NCBI RefSeq assembly: GCF_028714215.1
Contig: NZ_JAQTMS010000004.1
Coordinates: forward strand, 1-64,000
Length of the DNA stretch: 64,000 nucleotides
Reading direction: 5' to 3'
Source: Rhodoferax sp.
Lineage (GTDB): Bacteria > Pseudomonadota > Gammaproteobacteria > Burkholderiales > Burkholderiaceae_C
Shown here piece by piece: positions 40,245-50,032 of this stretch (within the stretch, counting starts at the first letter, position 1; each line of letters begins with the position of its first letter). The notes below the pieces were generated by a model, which did not search any database, had not been told where the DNA came from, and saw only the letters and a list, made by a program, of their open reading frames with translations. The translations under genes were made by a program, and so were the position numbers.

Positions 40245-40409
40245 TAAGTCATGTGCTGGGCCGCGGTGCTGGCGGCCAGACGCACATCGCCGGGGTGTCC
40301 GCCCAGGCTGAACGGGATGGACAAAAATGCCATCAGGATGACCGGCGCCAATGTCGCGGCGACGACGCCAAGGTATTGGCTGACGAACAAGCGTAAGGAT
40401 GAATTCATG
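40245..40409 (-). CDS. Small membrane peptide gene upstream of the CDF exporter
   Basis: A 54-residue frame starting ATG 40409 with GGGAG seven bases before it, ending TAA 40245. The peptide MNSSLRLFVSQYLGVVAATL then APVILMAFLSIPFSLGG contains one membrane helix (about 12–36) followed by a short polar tail (HPGDVRLAASTAAQHMT). The gap to the exporter start is 30 bases, suggesting one operon. An overlapping plus-strand frame (40251–40475) is not credible. I cannot name a family. Confidence 0.55.
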
Positions 40410-40483
40410 GACCAGCTCCCGGGTAAAGTGAATCGATGCCGCTATCTTCGGGGTACAGCCTTAAGGCAGTCTTAGGGCGCAAA

Positions 40484-41485
40484 ATGAGCCCCGATATGAC
40501 TTTCAAGAACTTCAACAAGGTTTGCATTTACGGCGTTGGCGCCATTGGCGGCTGGATCGGTGCCCGGCTGGCCGGCGCCGGTTGTCAGGTCAGCACGGTG
40601 GCGCGCGGCGCGACGCTCGATGCCCTGTCGCAGCATGGCTTGCGCCTGCGCGAAGCCGGCCGGGATGGCGTGTGGCCGGTACTGGCCAGTGCCGAGCCTG
40701 CCCAACTGGGTGTGCAGGACCTGGTCGTGATAGCCGTCAAGGCGCCCGCGCTGCTGGCGGTGGCGCGCTGCATGAGCCCCCTGATCGGCCCCGGCACCGT
40801 CGTGCTGACGGCCATGAACGGCGTGCCCTGGTGGTTTTTTCAGGGCTTTGGCGGCCCATTTGAAAACAGCCGGCTCAGCGCCGTCGATGCCACCGGTGAG
40901 ATCGGCGCCGCCATTCCCGCGGCCTGTGTCGTTGGCTGCGTGGTGCATGCCAGTTGCGCCTCGGAACCGGGCTGCGTACGGCATCACTTCGGCAACAAGT
41001 TGATCATCGGTGAGCCCTCAGGTCGGCAGACCGAGCGGGTGGCGCAACTGGCCGCGCTTTTTCAAGACGCCGGGTTCGAGGCGAGCGTCTCGGAGCAGAT
41101 TCAGAAAGACATCTGGTACAAGCTGTGGGGCAATATGACCATGAACCCGATCAGCGCCCTCACCGGCGCCACCACCGATCTGATTCTGGGCGACGAACTG
41201 GTGCGCGGCTTTGTCTCCAGGGTGATGCTGGAAGCCAGGGAGATCGGTGCGCGCATCGGTATCCCGATCCAGCAACAGCCCGAAGATCGCCACGCCGTTA
41301 CCCTCAAGCTTGGCGCTTTCAAGACTTCCATGCTGCAGGATGTGGAGGCGGGCAAGGCCGTCGAACTCGATGCGCTGGTGACGGTGGTGCGGGAACTTGG
41401 CGTTTTGACCGAAGTTGCCACGCCATTTACCGATGCCTTGCTGGGTTTGTCGCGATTGCAGGCGCGGGTGCGGGGCTTGTATTGA
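40484..41485 (+). CDS. panE: 2-Dehydropantoate 2-reductase (ketopantoate reductase)
   Basis: NADPH-dependent reductase for pantothenate synthesis, or a paralogue acting on other 2-keto acids. 333 residues from ATG 40484; ATG 40496 (MTFKNFNKVCIYG) also fits. Rossmann motif VCIYGVGAIGGWIGARLAGAG, active-site Lys region DIWYKLWGNMTMNPISALTG and the C-terminal helix bundle are present. Its stop overlaps the TTG start of the next gene (TTGA), an odd partner for a transporter. Confidence 0.88.
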   Translation: MSPDMTFKNFNKVCIYGVGAIGGWIGARLAGAGCQVSTVARGATLDALSQHGLRLREAGRDGVWPVLASAEPAQLGVQDLVVIAVKAPALLAVARCMSPLIGPGTVVLTAMNGVPWWFFQGFGGPFENSRLSAVDATGEIGAAIPAACVVGCVVHASCASEPGCVRHHFGNKLIIGEPSGRQTERVAQLAALFQDAGFEASVSEQIQKDIWYKLWGNMTMNPISALTGATTDLILGDELVRGFVSRVMLEAREIGARIGIPIQQQPEDRHAVTLKLGAFKTSMLQDVEAGKAVELDALVTVVRELGVLTEVATPFTDALLGLSRLQARVRGLY

Positions 41486-43974
41486 ACGGTCTGACCAGCG
41501 CCGAGGCAGCCGGCCGGCTCAAGCAATACGGCCCGAATCGGCTCAGGCCCGCTTTACAACGTGCGGTGCTGCTGCAGTTTCTGGCCCAATTCCGTAATCC
41601 CCTGGTACTCATCCTGTTGGTGGCCAGCGGCATTTCCGCAGTGACCGGCGATCTTCCGGGCGCTCTCATCATCGGCCTCATCGTGATCATGAGTGTCACG
41701 CTGGATTTCGTGCAGGCTTACCGGGCTGGCCGTGCGGCGGAACGCCTGGCCCTGCAAGTGGCGGTAACGGCTACGGTGTTGCGTGACGGCAAACCGTGTC
41801 AACTGCCGGTGACCGAGCTGGCGCCCGGTGACGTCGTGCTGTTGTCGGCCGGCAATCTGATACCGGCCGACGCCCGACTGCTGGAAGCCGACGACTTCTT
41901 CGTCAACCAGGCGCAACTGACGGGCGAGCCTTTTCCGGTGGAAAAGAAAGTCCTGCCGACGGCACCCGCCGGCACCGCAGCGGCCCCGGCCGAGGCCGAG
42001 GCCTGGGCGCTGGACGCGCTTGACACCGTCTTCATGGGCAGTTCCGTGGTCAGCGGCTCGGCCCGCGTGCTGATCGGCCGTACCGGCAGCGCCAGCGCCC
42101 TGGGTCAAATTGCGGTCAGCCTGAACGAGTCGGCGCCGCCCACCGCTTTCGAGATCGGCACCCGGCGCTTCGGCCTGCTCATCATGCGCTTGACCCTGCT
42201 GCTGGTGCTGTTCACCTTGCTGGTCAATGTCGCCTTCCACCGGCCGCTGCTGGAGTCCTTCCTGTTTGCGGTGGCGTTGGCGGTGGGGCTGACGCCCGAG
42301 TTGCTGCCTATGGTGGTGTCGGTCACGCTGACGCGCGGTGCCCTGCGCATGGCCGCCTTGAAAGTCATTGTCAAGCGTCCCTCGGCGATCCAGGACATGG
42401 GCGCGATGGACGTCTTGTGCACCGACAAGACCGGCACCCTGACCGAGGCCCGCATCCGGCTTGAGCGTCACGTTGACGCGGCCGGGCAGGACAGCCCGCA
42501 GGTGCTGGCGCTGGCCTACCTCAATAGCTATTTCGAGAGCGGCCTGAAAAGTCCGCTCGACGACGCCATCCTGCAGCACTCGGAAATCGATGTTTCAGGC
42601 TGGGCCAAGATCGACGAGGTGCCGTTCGATTTCGAGCGCCGCCGCGTCTCGGTGCTGGTGCAGCGTTCCGGCGCGCGTCGGCTGGTGGTGAAGGGCGCAC
42701 CGGAAGATATTTTGCGGCTCTGCACCCACTACCAGGACGGCACCGGTGCCGCCGTGGCCCTGGATGCCACGGCGCGCAGCCGCATCGATGCCTTGTTCGA
42801 CAGTCTGGGCCGGGAGGGCTTCCGGGTGCTGGGCATCGCCTGGCGCGACGTGCCCATGGATCACCCGCATGCCGTGGTCTCCGATGAGAGTGAACTCATG
42901 TTTGCCGGTTTTGCTGCTTTTCTGGACCCGCCCAAGGCGAGTGCCGGCGAGGCACTCAAGGCGCTGGCGGACAGCGGCGTGGCGGTCAAAATCGTCACCG
43001 GCGACAACGAATTGGTGACGCGCCATGTCTGCGCCCAGCTGGGCGTGCCCATTGCAGGCGTGCTGACCGGTACCGAGCTGGCCGCCATGAACGATGACGC
43101 GCTGCGGGCGCGGGTGGAAAGCGTCAACCTGTTTTGCCGCGTCAATCCGGCGCAGAAGAACCGCATCATCCTGGCCCTCAAGGCACGTGGCCACGTGGTC
43201 GGTTATCTGGGCGACGGCATCAACGACGCGCCCTCCCTGCACACCGCCGACGTGGGCCTCTCGGTCGAGGGCGCGGTGGACGTGGCCAAACAAGCGGCCG
43301 CCATGATCCTGCTGGAAAAGGACTTGATGGTGCTGCACCAAGGCATTCTGGAGGGGCGGCGCACCTTCGGCAACGTGATGAAGTACATCATGATGGCCAC
43401 CAGCTCCAACTTCGGCAACATGTTCAGCATGGCGGCGGCGACTTTGTTCCTGCCGTTTCTGCCGATGCTGCCGTTGCAGATTCTGCTCAACAACCTGCTC
43501 TACGACGTATCGGAAGTCACGCTGCCACTGGACCATGTGGACGCCGAAGACTTGGCGCAACCGAAACGCTGGGACATGGCATTCATCCGCAATTTCATGC
43601 TGACCATCGGTCCGGTCAGCTCGCTGTTTGACTTCCTGACCTTCTACCTGCTGATCCACTTGTTCGATGCGCATGAGTCGCTGTTTCGCACCGGCTGGTT
43701 CGTCGAATCGATCGCCACCCAGGTGTTGGTGATATTTGTCATCCGCACGCGACGCAACCCCTTGCGCAGCAGTCCCAACCGGTGGCTGATTTTGACCTCC
43801 CTGGCGGTGGTCGCCGTGGCCATGATCCTGCCATTCACGCCGCTGGCGTCCTACCTGGGCTTCACGGCGCTGCCGGCGTCATTTTTTGGCCTGCTGGCGG
43901 TGCTCTTGATTTCGTACCTGCTGATGGTTGAAGGAGCCAAGCAATGGTTTTACAAACATCTGACGAAGGCTTGA
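41482..43974 (+). CDS. P-type ATPase, MgtA-like cation importer
   Basis: 830 residues from TTG 41482, which overlaps the panE stop; further upstream the frame lies inside panE and is not credible. N-terminal cation-ATPase domain (GLTSAEAAGRLKQYGPNRL), actuator loop TGEP (QLTGEPFPVEK), phosphorylation site DKTGTLT at Asp315, hinge GDGINDAPSL. The helix-4 motif LTPELLPMVV and end [18 protein letters not shown] match MgtA/MgtB-type Mg2+ ATPases. It lacks the longer N-terminal extension of E. coli MgtA. No Mg2+ leader is possible at this coupled start. Confidence 0.88.
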   Translation: MNGLTSAEAAGRLKQYGPNRLRPALQRAVLLQFLAQFRNPLVLILLVASGISAVTGDLPGALIIGLIVIMSVTLDFVQAYRAGRAAERLALQVAVTATVLRDGKPCQLPVTELAPGDVVLLSAGNLIPADARLLEADDFFVNQAQLTGEPFPVEKKVLPTAPAGTAAAPAEAEAWALDALDTVFMGSSVVSGSARVLIGRTGSASALGQIAVSLNESAPPTAFEIGTRRFGLLIMRLTLLLVLFTLLVNVAFHRPLLESFLFAVALAVGLTPELLPMVVSVTLTRGALRMAALKVIVKRPSAIQDMGAMDVLCTDKTGTLTEARIRLERHVDAAGQDSPQVLALAYLNSYFESGLKSPLDDAILQHSEIDVSGWAKIDEVPFDFERRRVSVLVQRSGARRLVVKGAPEDILRLCTHYQDGTGAAVALDATARSRIDALFDSLGREGFRVLGIAWRDVPMDHPHAVVSDESELMFAGFAAFLDPPKASAGEALKALADSGVAVKIVTGDNELVTRHVCAQLGVPIAGVLTGTELAAMNDDALRARVESVNLFCRVNPAQKNRIILALKARGHVVGYLGDGINDAPSLHTADVGLSVEGAVDVAKQAAAMILLEKDLMVLHQGILEGRRTFGNVMKYIMMATSSNFGNMFSMAAATLFLPFLPMLPLQILLNNLLYDVSEVTLPLDHVDAEDLAQPKRWDMAFIRNFMLTIGPVSSLFDFLTFYLLIHLFDAHESLFRTGWFVESIATQVLVIFVIRTRRNPLRSSPNRWLILTSLAVVAVAMILPFTPLASYLGFTALPASFFGLLAVLLISYLLMVEGAKQWFYKHLTKA

Positions 43975-46508
43975 GCACGGCGCAAGCCGCACAGCGTCTG
44001 CTGGAAGACGGTCCCAATGCGCTGCCGGGCGATCAGCGGCGCACCCTGCGCGCCATTGCCCACGAGACCCTGGCTGAACCCATGTTCATGCTGCTGCTGG
44101 CGGCGGGCTCGCTCTACCTGCTGTTGGGTGACTTGCAGGAGGGGCTGATCCTGTTCGGCCTGGTGCTGGTGGTGTTGGCGCTGACGCTGTACCAGGAGGG
44201 CAAGACCGAGCGCGCGATGGCCGCCTTGCGCGACCTCTCCAGCCCACGGGCGCTGGTGCTGCGCGACGGTCAGCCGCAGCGCATTGCCGGCAGCGAGGTA
44301 GTGTGCGGCGACGTTTTGCTGCTGGCCGAGGGCGACCGCGTTGCGGCCGATGCGGTGCTGATTGGCGGCAGCGATGTGCAGGTCGATGAATCCCTGTTGA
44401 CGGGCGAGGCGGTGCCAGTGAGCAAGGTGCCCGAGGCAGGGCCAGCGGCCCCGCAGGCCTCAGCGCCGCCGCGCCCCGGTGGTGATGGTCAGGCCGCATT
44501 GTTCTCCGGCACACTGCTGGTTAAGGGCCACGGCTCGGCGCGTGTCAGCGCTACCGGTTCACGCAGCGAAATTGGGCGCATTGGAAGGGCGCTGGAGACG
44601 CTCAGCAGCGAACGCTCACCGCTTAAAAAACAGACTGCCAAGCTGGTGCAAATACTGGCCGTGATTGCCTTCGGTGCCAGCCTCTTTCTGGTCGTGGCCT
44701 ACGGCTTGATTCGTGGCGACTGGCTGGGCGCTTTGTTGGCCGGTATTGCGTTGGCGATGGCCTTGTTGCCGCAGGAATTCACAGTGGTGCTGACGGTGCT
44801 GCCGGCACTAGGCGCATGGCGCCTGTCCCGGGAAAAAGTGTTGACCCGGCGCATCGCTGCCATCGAGACGCTGGGCGCGACCTCGGTGCTGTGCGTGGAC
44901 AAGACCGGCACGCTGACCGAAAACCGCATGACCGTGGTGCAGCTTTATGCGCAGGCAGACAGCCAGGCAGCGGGCCAGAGTCTGGAGGTCGACTATGCGG
45001 TGACCCGGGAATTGCCCGAGTCATTCCATACCCTGGTGGAATTTTCCATCCTGGCCAGCGTGGCCGATCCCTTCGATCCGATGGAGAAGGCCTTTCACCG
45101 GCTGGGCCAGCATTTTCTTGAAAATACCGAGCACCTGCACCGCGACTGGACCTTGATGCAGGAATACGGGCTGACGCCCCAGTTGCGCGCCATGTCCCAC
45201 GTCTGGAAGGCGGTGGACGGGGATGCGCATGTGGTGGCCGCCAAAGGCGCGCCCGAGGCCATCTTCGATCTGTGCCACCTGGACGGCGCCGCGCAGGCCC
45301 GCCTGGCCAGCGCCGTGGAGGCCATGGCGGAGCGGGGCTTGCGCGTGCTGGGCGTGGCGCAGGCGCGCTTCCATGGCCAGCGATGGCCGGCCCAGGAGCA
45401 TGAATTCGATTTCGAGTTCGTCGGCCTGCTGGGGCTGGCCGATCCCCTGCGCGCCGAGATCAGGGAAGCGGTAGCCCAGTGTCGCAGTGCCGGCATCCGG
45501 ATCGTGATGATCACCGGCGACTACCCGGCAACGGCCCACGCCATCGCCGCGCAGGCGCAACTGGACGCGGGCCAGGTTCTGACCGGCGACGCGATGGCGC
45601 TCCTGAGCGATGCGGAGCTGCAGGCGTGCATGAAAAGCGTCAGCGTCTGCGCCCGCATTGCACCGGAACAAAAGTTGCGCATCGTGCAGGCGCTCAAGGC
45701 CGAAGGTCAGATTGTGGCCATGACCGGCGATGGCGTGAACGACGCACCGGCGCTGAAAGCGGCGCATGTCGGTGTGGCGATGGGCGGACGCGGCACCGAT
45801 GTGGCGCGCGAGGCGGCCTCGCTGGTGCTGCTGGACGACAACTTCGCCTCCATCGTGCGGGCGGTGCGGCTGGGGCGGCGCATTTTTGACAACCTGCGCA
45901 AGTCCATGTCCTACATCCTGGCGGTGCACGTGCCGATCGCCGGCATGGCCTTGCTGCCGGTGCTGCTGGGCTGGCCGACCGCGCTGTTCCCCTTGCACAT
46001 CGCTTTTCTGGAGCTGGTCATCGACCCGGCCTGCTCCATGGTGTTCGAGAACGAACCTTCCGAGTCGGATGTGATGCAGCGCGCGCCGCGTGATGTGAAC
46101 ACGCCCCTGTTTGGTGGCATGACGCTGCTGCTGGCGCTGCTGCAAGGCTTGGGCGTCCTGCTGGTGGTGATGGCGGCCTACGCCTGGGGCGTGGGCGCGA
46201 TGACGGAGGCGGCGGCGCGTGCTTTTGCCTTCACGACACTGGTCATCGGCAATCTGGCGCTGATATTTTCCAACCGTTCGCACTCTGGCTCGTTGTGGGC
46301 AACGTTGCGCGTGCCGAACCGCACCTTGTGGCTGGTGACCGGTGTCACGCTGGGACTCCTGGGTCTGGTGCTTTACCTGCCCTGGCTGGCGCGCTTGTTC
46401 CTGTTCGCGCCATTGAGCCTTCCCCACCTGCTGACGGCCGTCGCCCTGGGCTTGCTCAGCGTGTTGTGGTTTGAAGCGATCAAGTTCAGTCGGCGTCGGC
46501 CACGCTGA
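43944..46508 (+). CDS. P-type ATPase, Ca2+/cation type (P2-like)
   Basis: 854 residues from ATG 43944, overlapping the previous ATPase by 31 bases in another frame. TGEAVPVSK actuator loop, [11 protein letters not shown] at Asp319, [35 protein letters not shown], and a C-terminal membrane block ([18 protein letters not shown]). The helix-4 motif is [13 protein letters not shown] rather than the PEGLP of classical Ca2+ pumps, so ion choice is unclear. Its last 23 bases overlap the convergent alr. Confidence 0.88.
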   Translation: MVLQTSDEGLSTAQAAQRLLEDGPNALPGDQRRTLRAIAHETLAEPMFMLLLAAGSLYLLLGDLQEGLILFGLVLVVLALTLYQEGKTERAMAALRDLSSPRALVLRDGQPQRIAGSEVVCGDVLLLAEGDRVAADAVLIGGSDVQVDESLLTGEAVPVSKVPEAGPAAPQASAPPRPGGDGQAALFSGTLLVKGHGSARVSATGSRSEIGRIGRALETLSSERSPLKKQTAKLVQILAVIAFGASLFLVVAYGLIRGDWLGALLAGIALAMALLPQEFTVVLTVLPALGAWRLSREKVLTRRIAAIETLGATSVLCVDKTGTLTENRMTVVQLYAQADSQAAGQSLEVDYAVTRELPESFHTLVEFSILASVADPFDPMEKAFHRLGQHFLENTEHLHRDWTLMQEYGLTPQLRAMSHVWKAVDGDAHVVAAKGAPEAIFDLCHLDGAAQARLASAVEAMAERGLRVLGVAQARFHGQRWPAQEHEFDFEFVGLLGLADPLRAEIREAVAQCRSAGIRIVMITGDYPATAHAIAAQAQLDAGQVLTGDAMALLSDAELQACMKSVSVCARIAPEQKLRIVQALKAEGQIVAMTGDGVNDAPALKAAHVGVAMGGRGTDVAREAASLVLLDDNFASIVRAVRLGRRIFDNLRKSMSYILAVHVPIAGMALLPVLLGWPTALFPLHIAFLELVIDPACSMVFENEPSESDVMQRAPRDVNTPLFGGMTLLLALLQGLGVLLVVMAAYAWGVGAMTEAAARAFAFTTLVIGNLALIFSNRSHSGSLWATLRVPNRTLWLVTGVTLGLLGLVLYLPWLARLFLFAPLSLPHLLTAVALGLLSVLWFEAIKFSRRRPR

Positions 46509-47616
46509 CCGGCACCCGCGGCGCCAGCGCGCACATCAGTTCGTAGCCCACGGTACCGGCGCACTGCGCCACCTCGTCGATGCCCAGTACGACGCCATTG
46601 GCGGCGCGGCCCCACAAGGTGACCTCGCTGCCAAAACCGGCATCGGCCAGGGGCGTCAGGTCGACGCTCAGCATGTCCATGCTGACGCGTCCCACGGTGC
46701 GCGTGCGAACACCGTTCACCAGCACCGGCGTGCCGCTGGGGCAGATCCGCGGGTAGCCGTCGGCGTAACCGCAGGCCACAACGCCGATGCGCATCGGTTG
46801 TTCGGCGATAAAGGTGGAGCTGTAGCCGACACTGTCGCCTGGCAACAGATTCTGGGTTGCTATTATTTTTGACGCCAACGTCATGCCCGGTGCCAGGCCC
46901 CAGTCGGCGGCCGTGTGCTCAGGAAAATCGGGTGCGCTGCCGTAGATCGCAATGCCGGGGCGGATCCAGTCCGAGGCCACATAGCCGGCCGGATCGGCAC
47001 TGGCATCCCGGGCTCCCGGCGGGTAGCGCAAGGTGGCGGCACTGTTGCTCAGGGAGCGCTCGCCCGGCAGGTCGCGCGTGACCGCGGCAAAGACCGCCAT
47101 CTGGGCAGCGATGCCGCGCTGGCCATCGGCGTCGCTGAAATGGGTCATCAGCGAGATTTCATCGACTTGCGGCAAGGCGTTCAGGCGGGTCCAGGCCGCG
47201 CGGTAACGCTGCGGTGTAAAGCCGAGCCGGTTCATGCCGGAATTCATTTTCAGAAACACCCGGTGCGGCACATTGGTCTTGTGCGTGGCCAGCATGTCGA
47301 TCTGCTCGTCGCAGTGCACCGTGTGCCACAGGTCCAGGCGCGAACACAGCTCCAGATCGCGCAACTCGAACACGCCCTCCAGCAACAGGATCGGACCACG
47401 CCAACCTAAGCGCCGCACGCGCTGGGCTTCTTCCAGGTCCAGCAGCGCAAAGCCATCGGCGCCGCGCAAACCCTCGAACACCCGCTCGATGCCATGCCCG
47501 TAGGCATTTGCCTTGACGATGGCCCAGACCCGTGCATCGGGTGCGGCGGCGCGGGCCCGCGCCAGGTTCTGGCGCAGTGCTTGGCTATGGATGGTGGCGA
47601 GTATCGGGCGTGGCAT
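46486..47616 (-). CDS. alr: Alanine racemase
   Basis: PLP enzyme giving D-alanine for peptidoglycan. 376 residues. PLP lysine at Lys35 in [11 protein letters not shown]; second catalytic Tyr in [11 protein letters not shown] near residue 250; [12 protein letters not shown] and [11 protein letters not shown] are family blocks. Divergent from lplT. Confidence 0.96.
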   Translation of the reverse strand: MPRPILATIHSQALRQNLARARAAAPDARVWAIVKANAYGHGIERVFEGLRGADGFALLDLEEAQRVRRLGWRGPILLLEGVFELRDLELCSRLDLWHTVHCDEQIDMLATHKTNVPHRVFLKMNSGMNRLGFTPQRYRAAWTRLNALPQVDEISLMTHFSDADGQRGIAAQMAVFAAVTRDLPGERSLSNSAATLRYPPGARDASADPAGYVASDWIRPGIAIYGSAPDFPEHTAADWGLAPGMTLASKIIATQNLLPGDSVGYSSTFIAEQPMRIGVVACGYADGYPRICPSGTPVLVNGVRTRTVGRVSMDMLSVDLTPLADAGFGSEVTLWGRAANGVVLGIDEVAQCAGTVGYELMCALAPRVPVSVADAD

Positions 47617-47665
47617 GGTGTTTCGGGAGTGACGACGGGAGACCGGATTTTGACACCCGGGGACG

Positions 47666-47674
47666 TGCTATAAC
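47666..47674 (+). promoter_or_regulatory. Extended -10 promoter candidate for lplT
   Basis: TGC-TATAAC: an extended -10 (TGn) with five of six matches in the hexamer, 67 bases before the lplT ATG. No good -35 at 17 bases; a TTGACA occurs but only 13 bases away. Confidence 0.4.
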
Positions 47675-47740
47675 CCTGCAACGTTTGGAAACACATCACA
47701 AAAACACCATGCCAGAGTCACTTATGCGCGCTCGTAGACA

Positions 47741-49024
47741 ATGAAACGCGGTTTTTTTACCATCATGTCGGCGCAGTTTTTCAGTTCACTGGCCGACAAT
47801 GCGTTGTTTGTGGCAGCCGTTCAATTACTCAGAAGCAGCAAGGGACCCGAATGGCAACAAGCTGCCTTGGTGCCCATGTTTGCGCTGTTCTACGTGATTC
47901 TGGCGCCTTTTGTCGGGGCTTTTGCCGACTCCCTGCCCAAAGGCCGGGTGATGTTGATCAGCAACTTCATCAAGGTCGGCGGTTGCGTGTTGATGTTGTT
48001 CGGCACCCATCCCCTGATGTCCTACGCCATTGTGGGCCTGGGCGCGGCCGCCTACTCACCGGCCAAATATGGCATCCTGACCGAATTGCTGCCGGCCTCG
48101 CAGCTGGTCAAAGCCAACGGCTGGATCGAAGGCTTGACCATCGCCTCCATTATTTTGGGCGTCTTGCTGGGTGGCCAGCTGGTGGGACCGACGGTGTCGC
48201 ACTGGCTGCTGGCATTTGACCTGCCGCTGATCGACACCGGCGTCGAAACGGCGCCGGAGGCCGCCATCAGCGTGCTGATACTGGTCTACCTGCTGGCGGC
48301 CTGGTTCAATACCCATATTCCCCTGAGCGGGGTCGAAATGCGGGCCATGCCAAAGCGGCTGAGCTCTTTGCTGCCCGATTTCTGGACCTGCAACGTCCGT
48401 TTGTGGCGTGACAAGCTGGGCCAGATTTCACTCGCTGCGACCACCCTCATCTGGGGCGTGGCGGGCAATTTGCGCTTCATTGTGCTGGCCTGGGCTGCCG
48501 TGGCCCTGGGCTATTCGGTGACGCAGGCCTCGGCCTTGCAGGGGGTGGTGGCGATTGGCATGGCCGTTGGCGCGGTGGTGGCCTCGCTGCGCATGCGGCT
48601 GGAAGACGGTCCCAGTGTCATCACACTGGGCATTGGCATGGGTCTGTTGATCATCCTGCTGATCTTTATCGGCAATGTTTGGGTCGCTGTGCCGTTCCTG
48701 ATCTTGCTCGGCGCCCTGGGCGGTTTTCTGGTGGTGCCCATGAATGCCTTGTTGCAGCACCGGGGCCACAACCTGATGGGCGCCGGACGCAGCATCGCGG
48801 TGCAGAACTTCAACGAGCAGGCCTGTATCCTGGCGCTGGGCGCGGTCTACAGCCTGTCCACCGGTCTGGGCCTGCCGACCTTTGCCGCGATCACCATGTT
48901 TGGTTTGGTGATTGCCGGCTTCATGTGGCTGATCCGGCGCTGGCATGCCAGCAATTGCGTCCTGCACCGCGCCGAGGTCGATCACTTGCTGAGCATCGCC
49001 CGCAACGACAATTTTCATGGTTGA
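47741..49024 (+). CDS. lplT: Lysophospholipid transporter LplT
   Basis: 427 residues, major facilitator with about 12 membrane segments; flips lysophospholipids inward for re-acylation. Start FTIMSAQFFSSLADNALFVAAVQLL and AAYSPAKYGILTELLPASQLVKANGWIEG are distinctive of LplT. The companion acyltransferase gene (aas) is not adjacent. No Shine-Dalgarno is visible; an 11-codon frame (ATG 47709) ends in ATGA over the start. Confidence 0.92.
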   Translation: MKRGFFTIMSAQFFSSLADNALFVAAVQLLRSSKGPEWQQAALVPMFALFYVILAPFVGAFADSLPKGRVMLISNFIKVGGCVLMLFGTHPLMSYAIVGLGAAAYSPAKYGILTELLPASQLVKANGWIEGLTIASIILGVLLGGQLVGPTVSHWLLAFDLPLIDTGVETAPEAAISVLILVYLLAAWFNTHIPLSGVEMRAMPKRLSSLLPDFWTCNVRLWRDKLGQISLAATTLIWGVAGNLRFIVLAWAAVALGYSVTQASALQGVVAIGMAVGAVVASLRMRLEDGPSVITLGIGMGLLIILLIFIGNVWVAVPFLILLGALGGFLVVPMNALLQHRGHNLMGAGRSIAVQNFNEQACILALGAVYSLSTGLGLPTFAAITMFGLVIAGFMWLIRRWHASNCVLHRAEVDHLLSIARNDNFHG

Positions 49025-49036
49025 TCTCCTGATACT

Positions 49037-49951
49037 TTGCGGGACGAACCAGGAATTGCGCGGCAATTGAATAGCGCGGCCCTGGCAGCGGCGGCACTGC
49101 TACTTAACGCCTTTGTCTTCGGGCTCTCCTGGTGGCCGTTTCGAGAGCTGCAAAAACATGGCTTGCATCCTTTGTGGGCCACCGCCGCCATCTTGGGTTT
49201 TGCCCTGGTTTGTTTGCTGCTGCTGCGGCCCGCTGCCTGGCGCGGCCTGCTGAAGCACCCTGCGCTGTGGTGGCTGGTGCTGGCCTCCGGCACCGCCAAT
49301 GTGGGGTTCAATTGGGCGGTGACGGTGGGCGACGTGGTGCGGGTGGTCCTGCTGTTCTATTTGATGCCGGCCTGGGTGGTGCTGTTGGCGTGGCCGCTGC
49401 TGGGCGAAAAGCCGAGCGCCGGTTCGCTCTTTCGTCTGGCGCTGGCGCTCACCGGTGTCGTGATCGTGCTCAAGACGCCGGCTTCGCCGTGGCCTGTCCC
49501 CGAGGTGCTGGCCGACTGGCTGGCCTTGATGGGCGGCTTCTGTTTTGCGCTGACCAACATCCTGCTGCGCAAACTCAACCAGACACCGGGTCCGTCGCGC
49601 ATGCTGGCGATGTTTGCCGGCGGTACCCTGATGGCCACCTGCACCGCGCTACTGGGCCTTGGCCTGGGTGTGGTGGCGCCGCCGCCGGCACCCGACATGA
49701 GCTGGGCTGCCCTGGCCTTGTTCACCGGTCTGGCGCTACTGGCCGCCAATCTGGCCCTGCAATACGGTGCCGCCCATCTGAACGCCGGCACCACCTCACT
49801 CATCATGCTGTCGGAAGTGGTGTTCGCCAGTGTCTCTTCGGTGCTGGCCGGTGCCGGTGAGTTGTCGACGCGCACCTTGCTGGGCGGCGGCCTGATTCTG
49901 TTGGCCTCGCTGCTGGCCGTACTGTCATTTAGCCGGCGCAGATTCTCCTGA
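49037..49951 (+). CDS. EamA/DMT-superfamily transporter
   Basis: 304 residues, ten membrane segments in two EamA repeats (first about 15–140: LNAFVFGLSWWPFRELQKHG, YLMPAWVVLLAWPLLGEKPSAG; second about 160–300). Such proteins export metabolites or amino acids; substrate unknown. The start is uncertain: TTG 49037 gives the full first helix, TTG 49067 is an alternative, and there is no ATG nearby. It follows lplT by 12 bases. Confidence 0.85.
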   Translation: MRDEPGIARQLNSAALAAAALLLNAFVFGLSWWPFRELQKHGLHPLWATAAILGFALVCLLLLRPAAWRGLLKHPALWWLVLASGTANVGFNWAVTVGDVVRVVLLFYLMPAWVVLLAWPLLGEKPSAGSLFRLALALTGVVIVLKTPASPWPVPEVLADWLALMGGFCFALTNILLRKLNQTPGPSRMLAMFAGGTLMATCTALLGLGLGVVAPPPAPDMSWAALALFTGLALLAANLALQYGAAHLNAGTTSLIMLSEVVFASVSSVLAGAGELSTRTLLGGGLILLASLLAVLSFSRRRFS

Positions 49952-49982
49952 ATTGAGGCTGCGCTGGCGGCTTGAACATCAA

Positions 49983-50004
49983 GCGCCGGGTCCGGACCCG
50001 GCGC
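49983..50004. terminator. Perfect 22-base palindrome between convergent genes
   Basis: GCGCCGGGTCC/GGACCCGGCGC, complete dyad, with flanking CAAG/CTTG able to extend the stem. It lies between eamA (+) and the cytochrome lipoprotein (-). No T run on either strand, so it could be a Rho-assisted or bidirectional stop, or a stabilising hairpin. Confidence 0.45.
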
Positions 50005-50032
50005 AGGCTTGGCTAGCGGCGTACTGGACCTA

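Noticed and set aside
40251..40475. Plus-strand 74-codon frame
   Set aside because: No ribosome site or membrane/fold signal; the opposite-strand 54-residue frame fits better.
47653..47674. TTGACA with TATAAC as a standard lplT promoter
   Set aside because: Spacer is only 13 bases; an extended -10 reading is more plausible.
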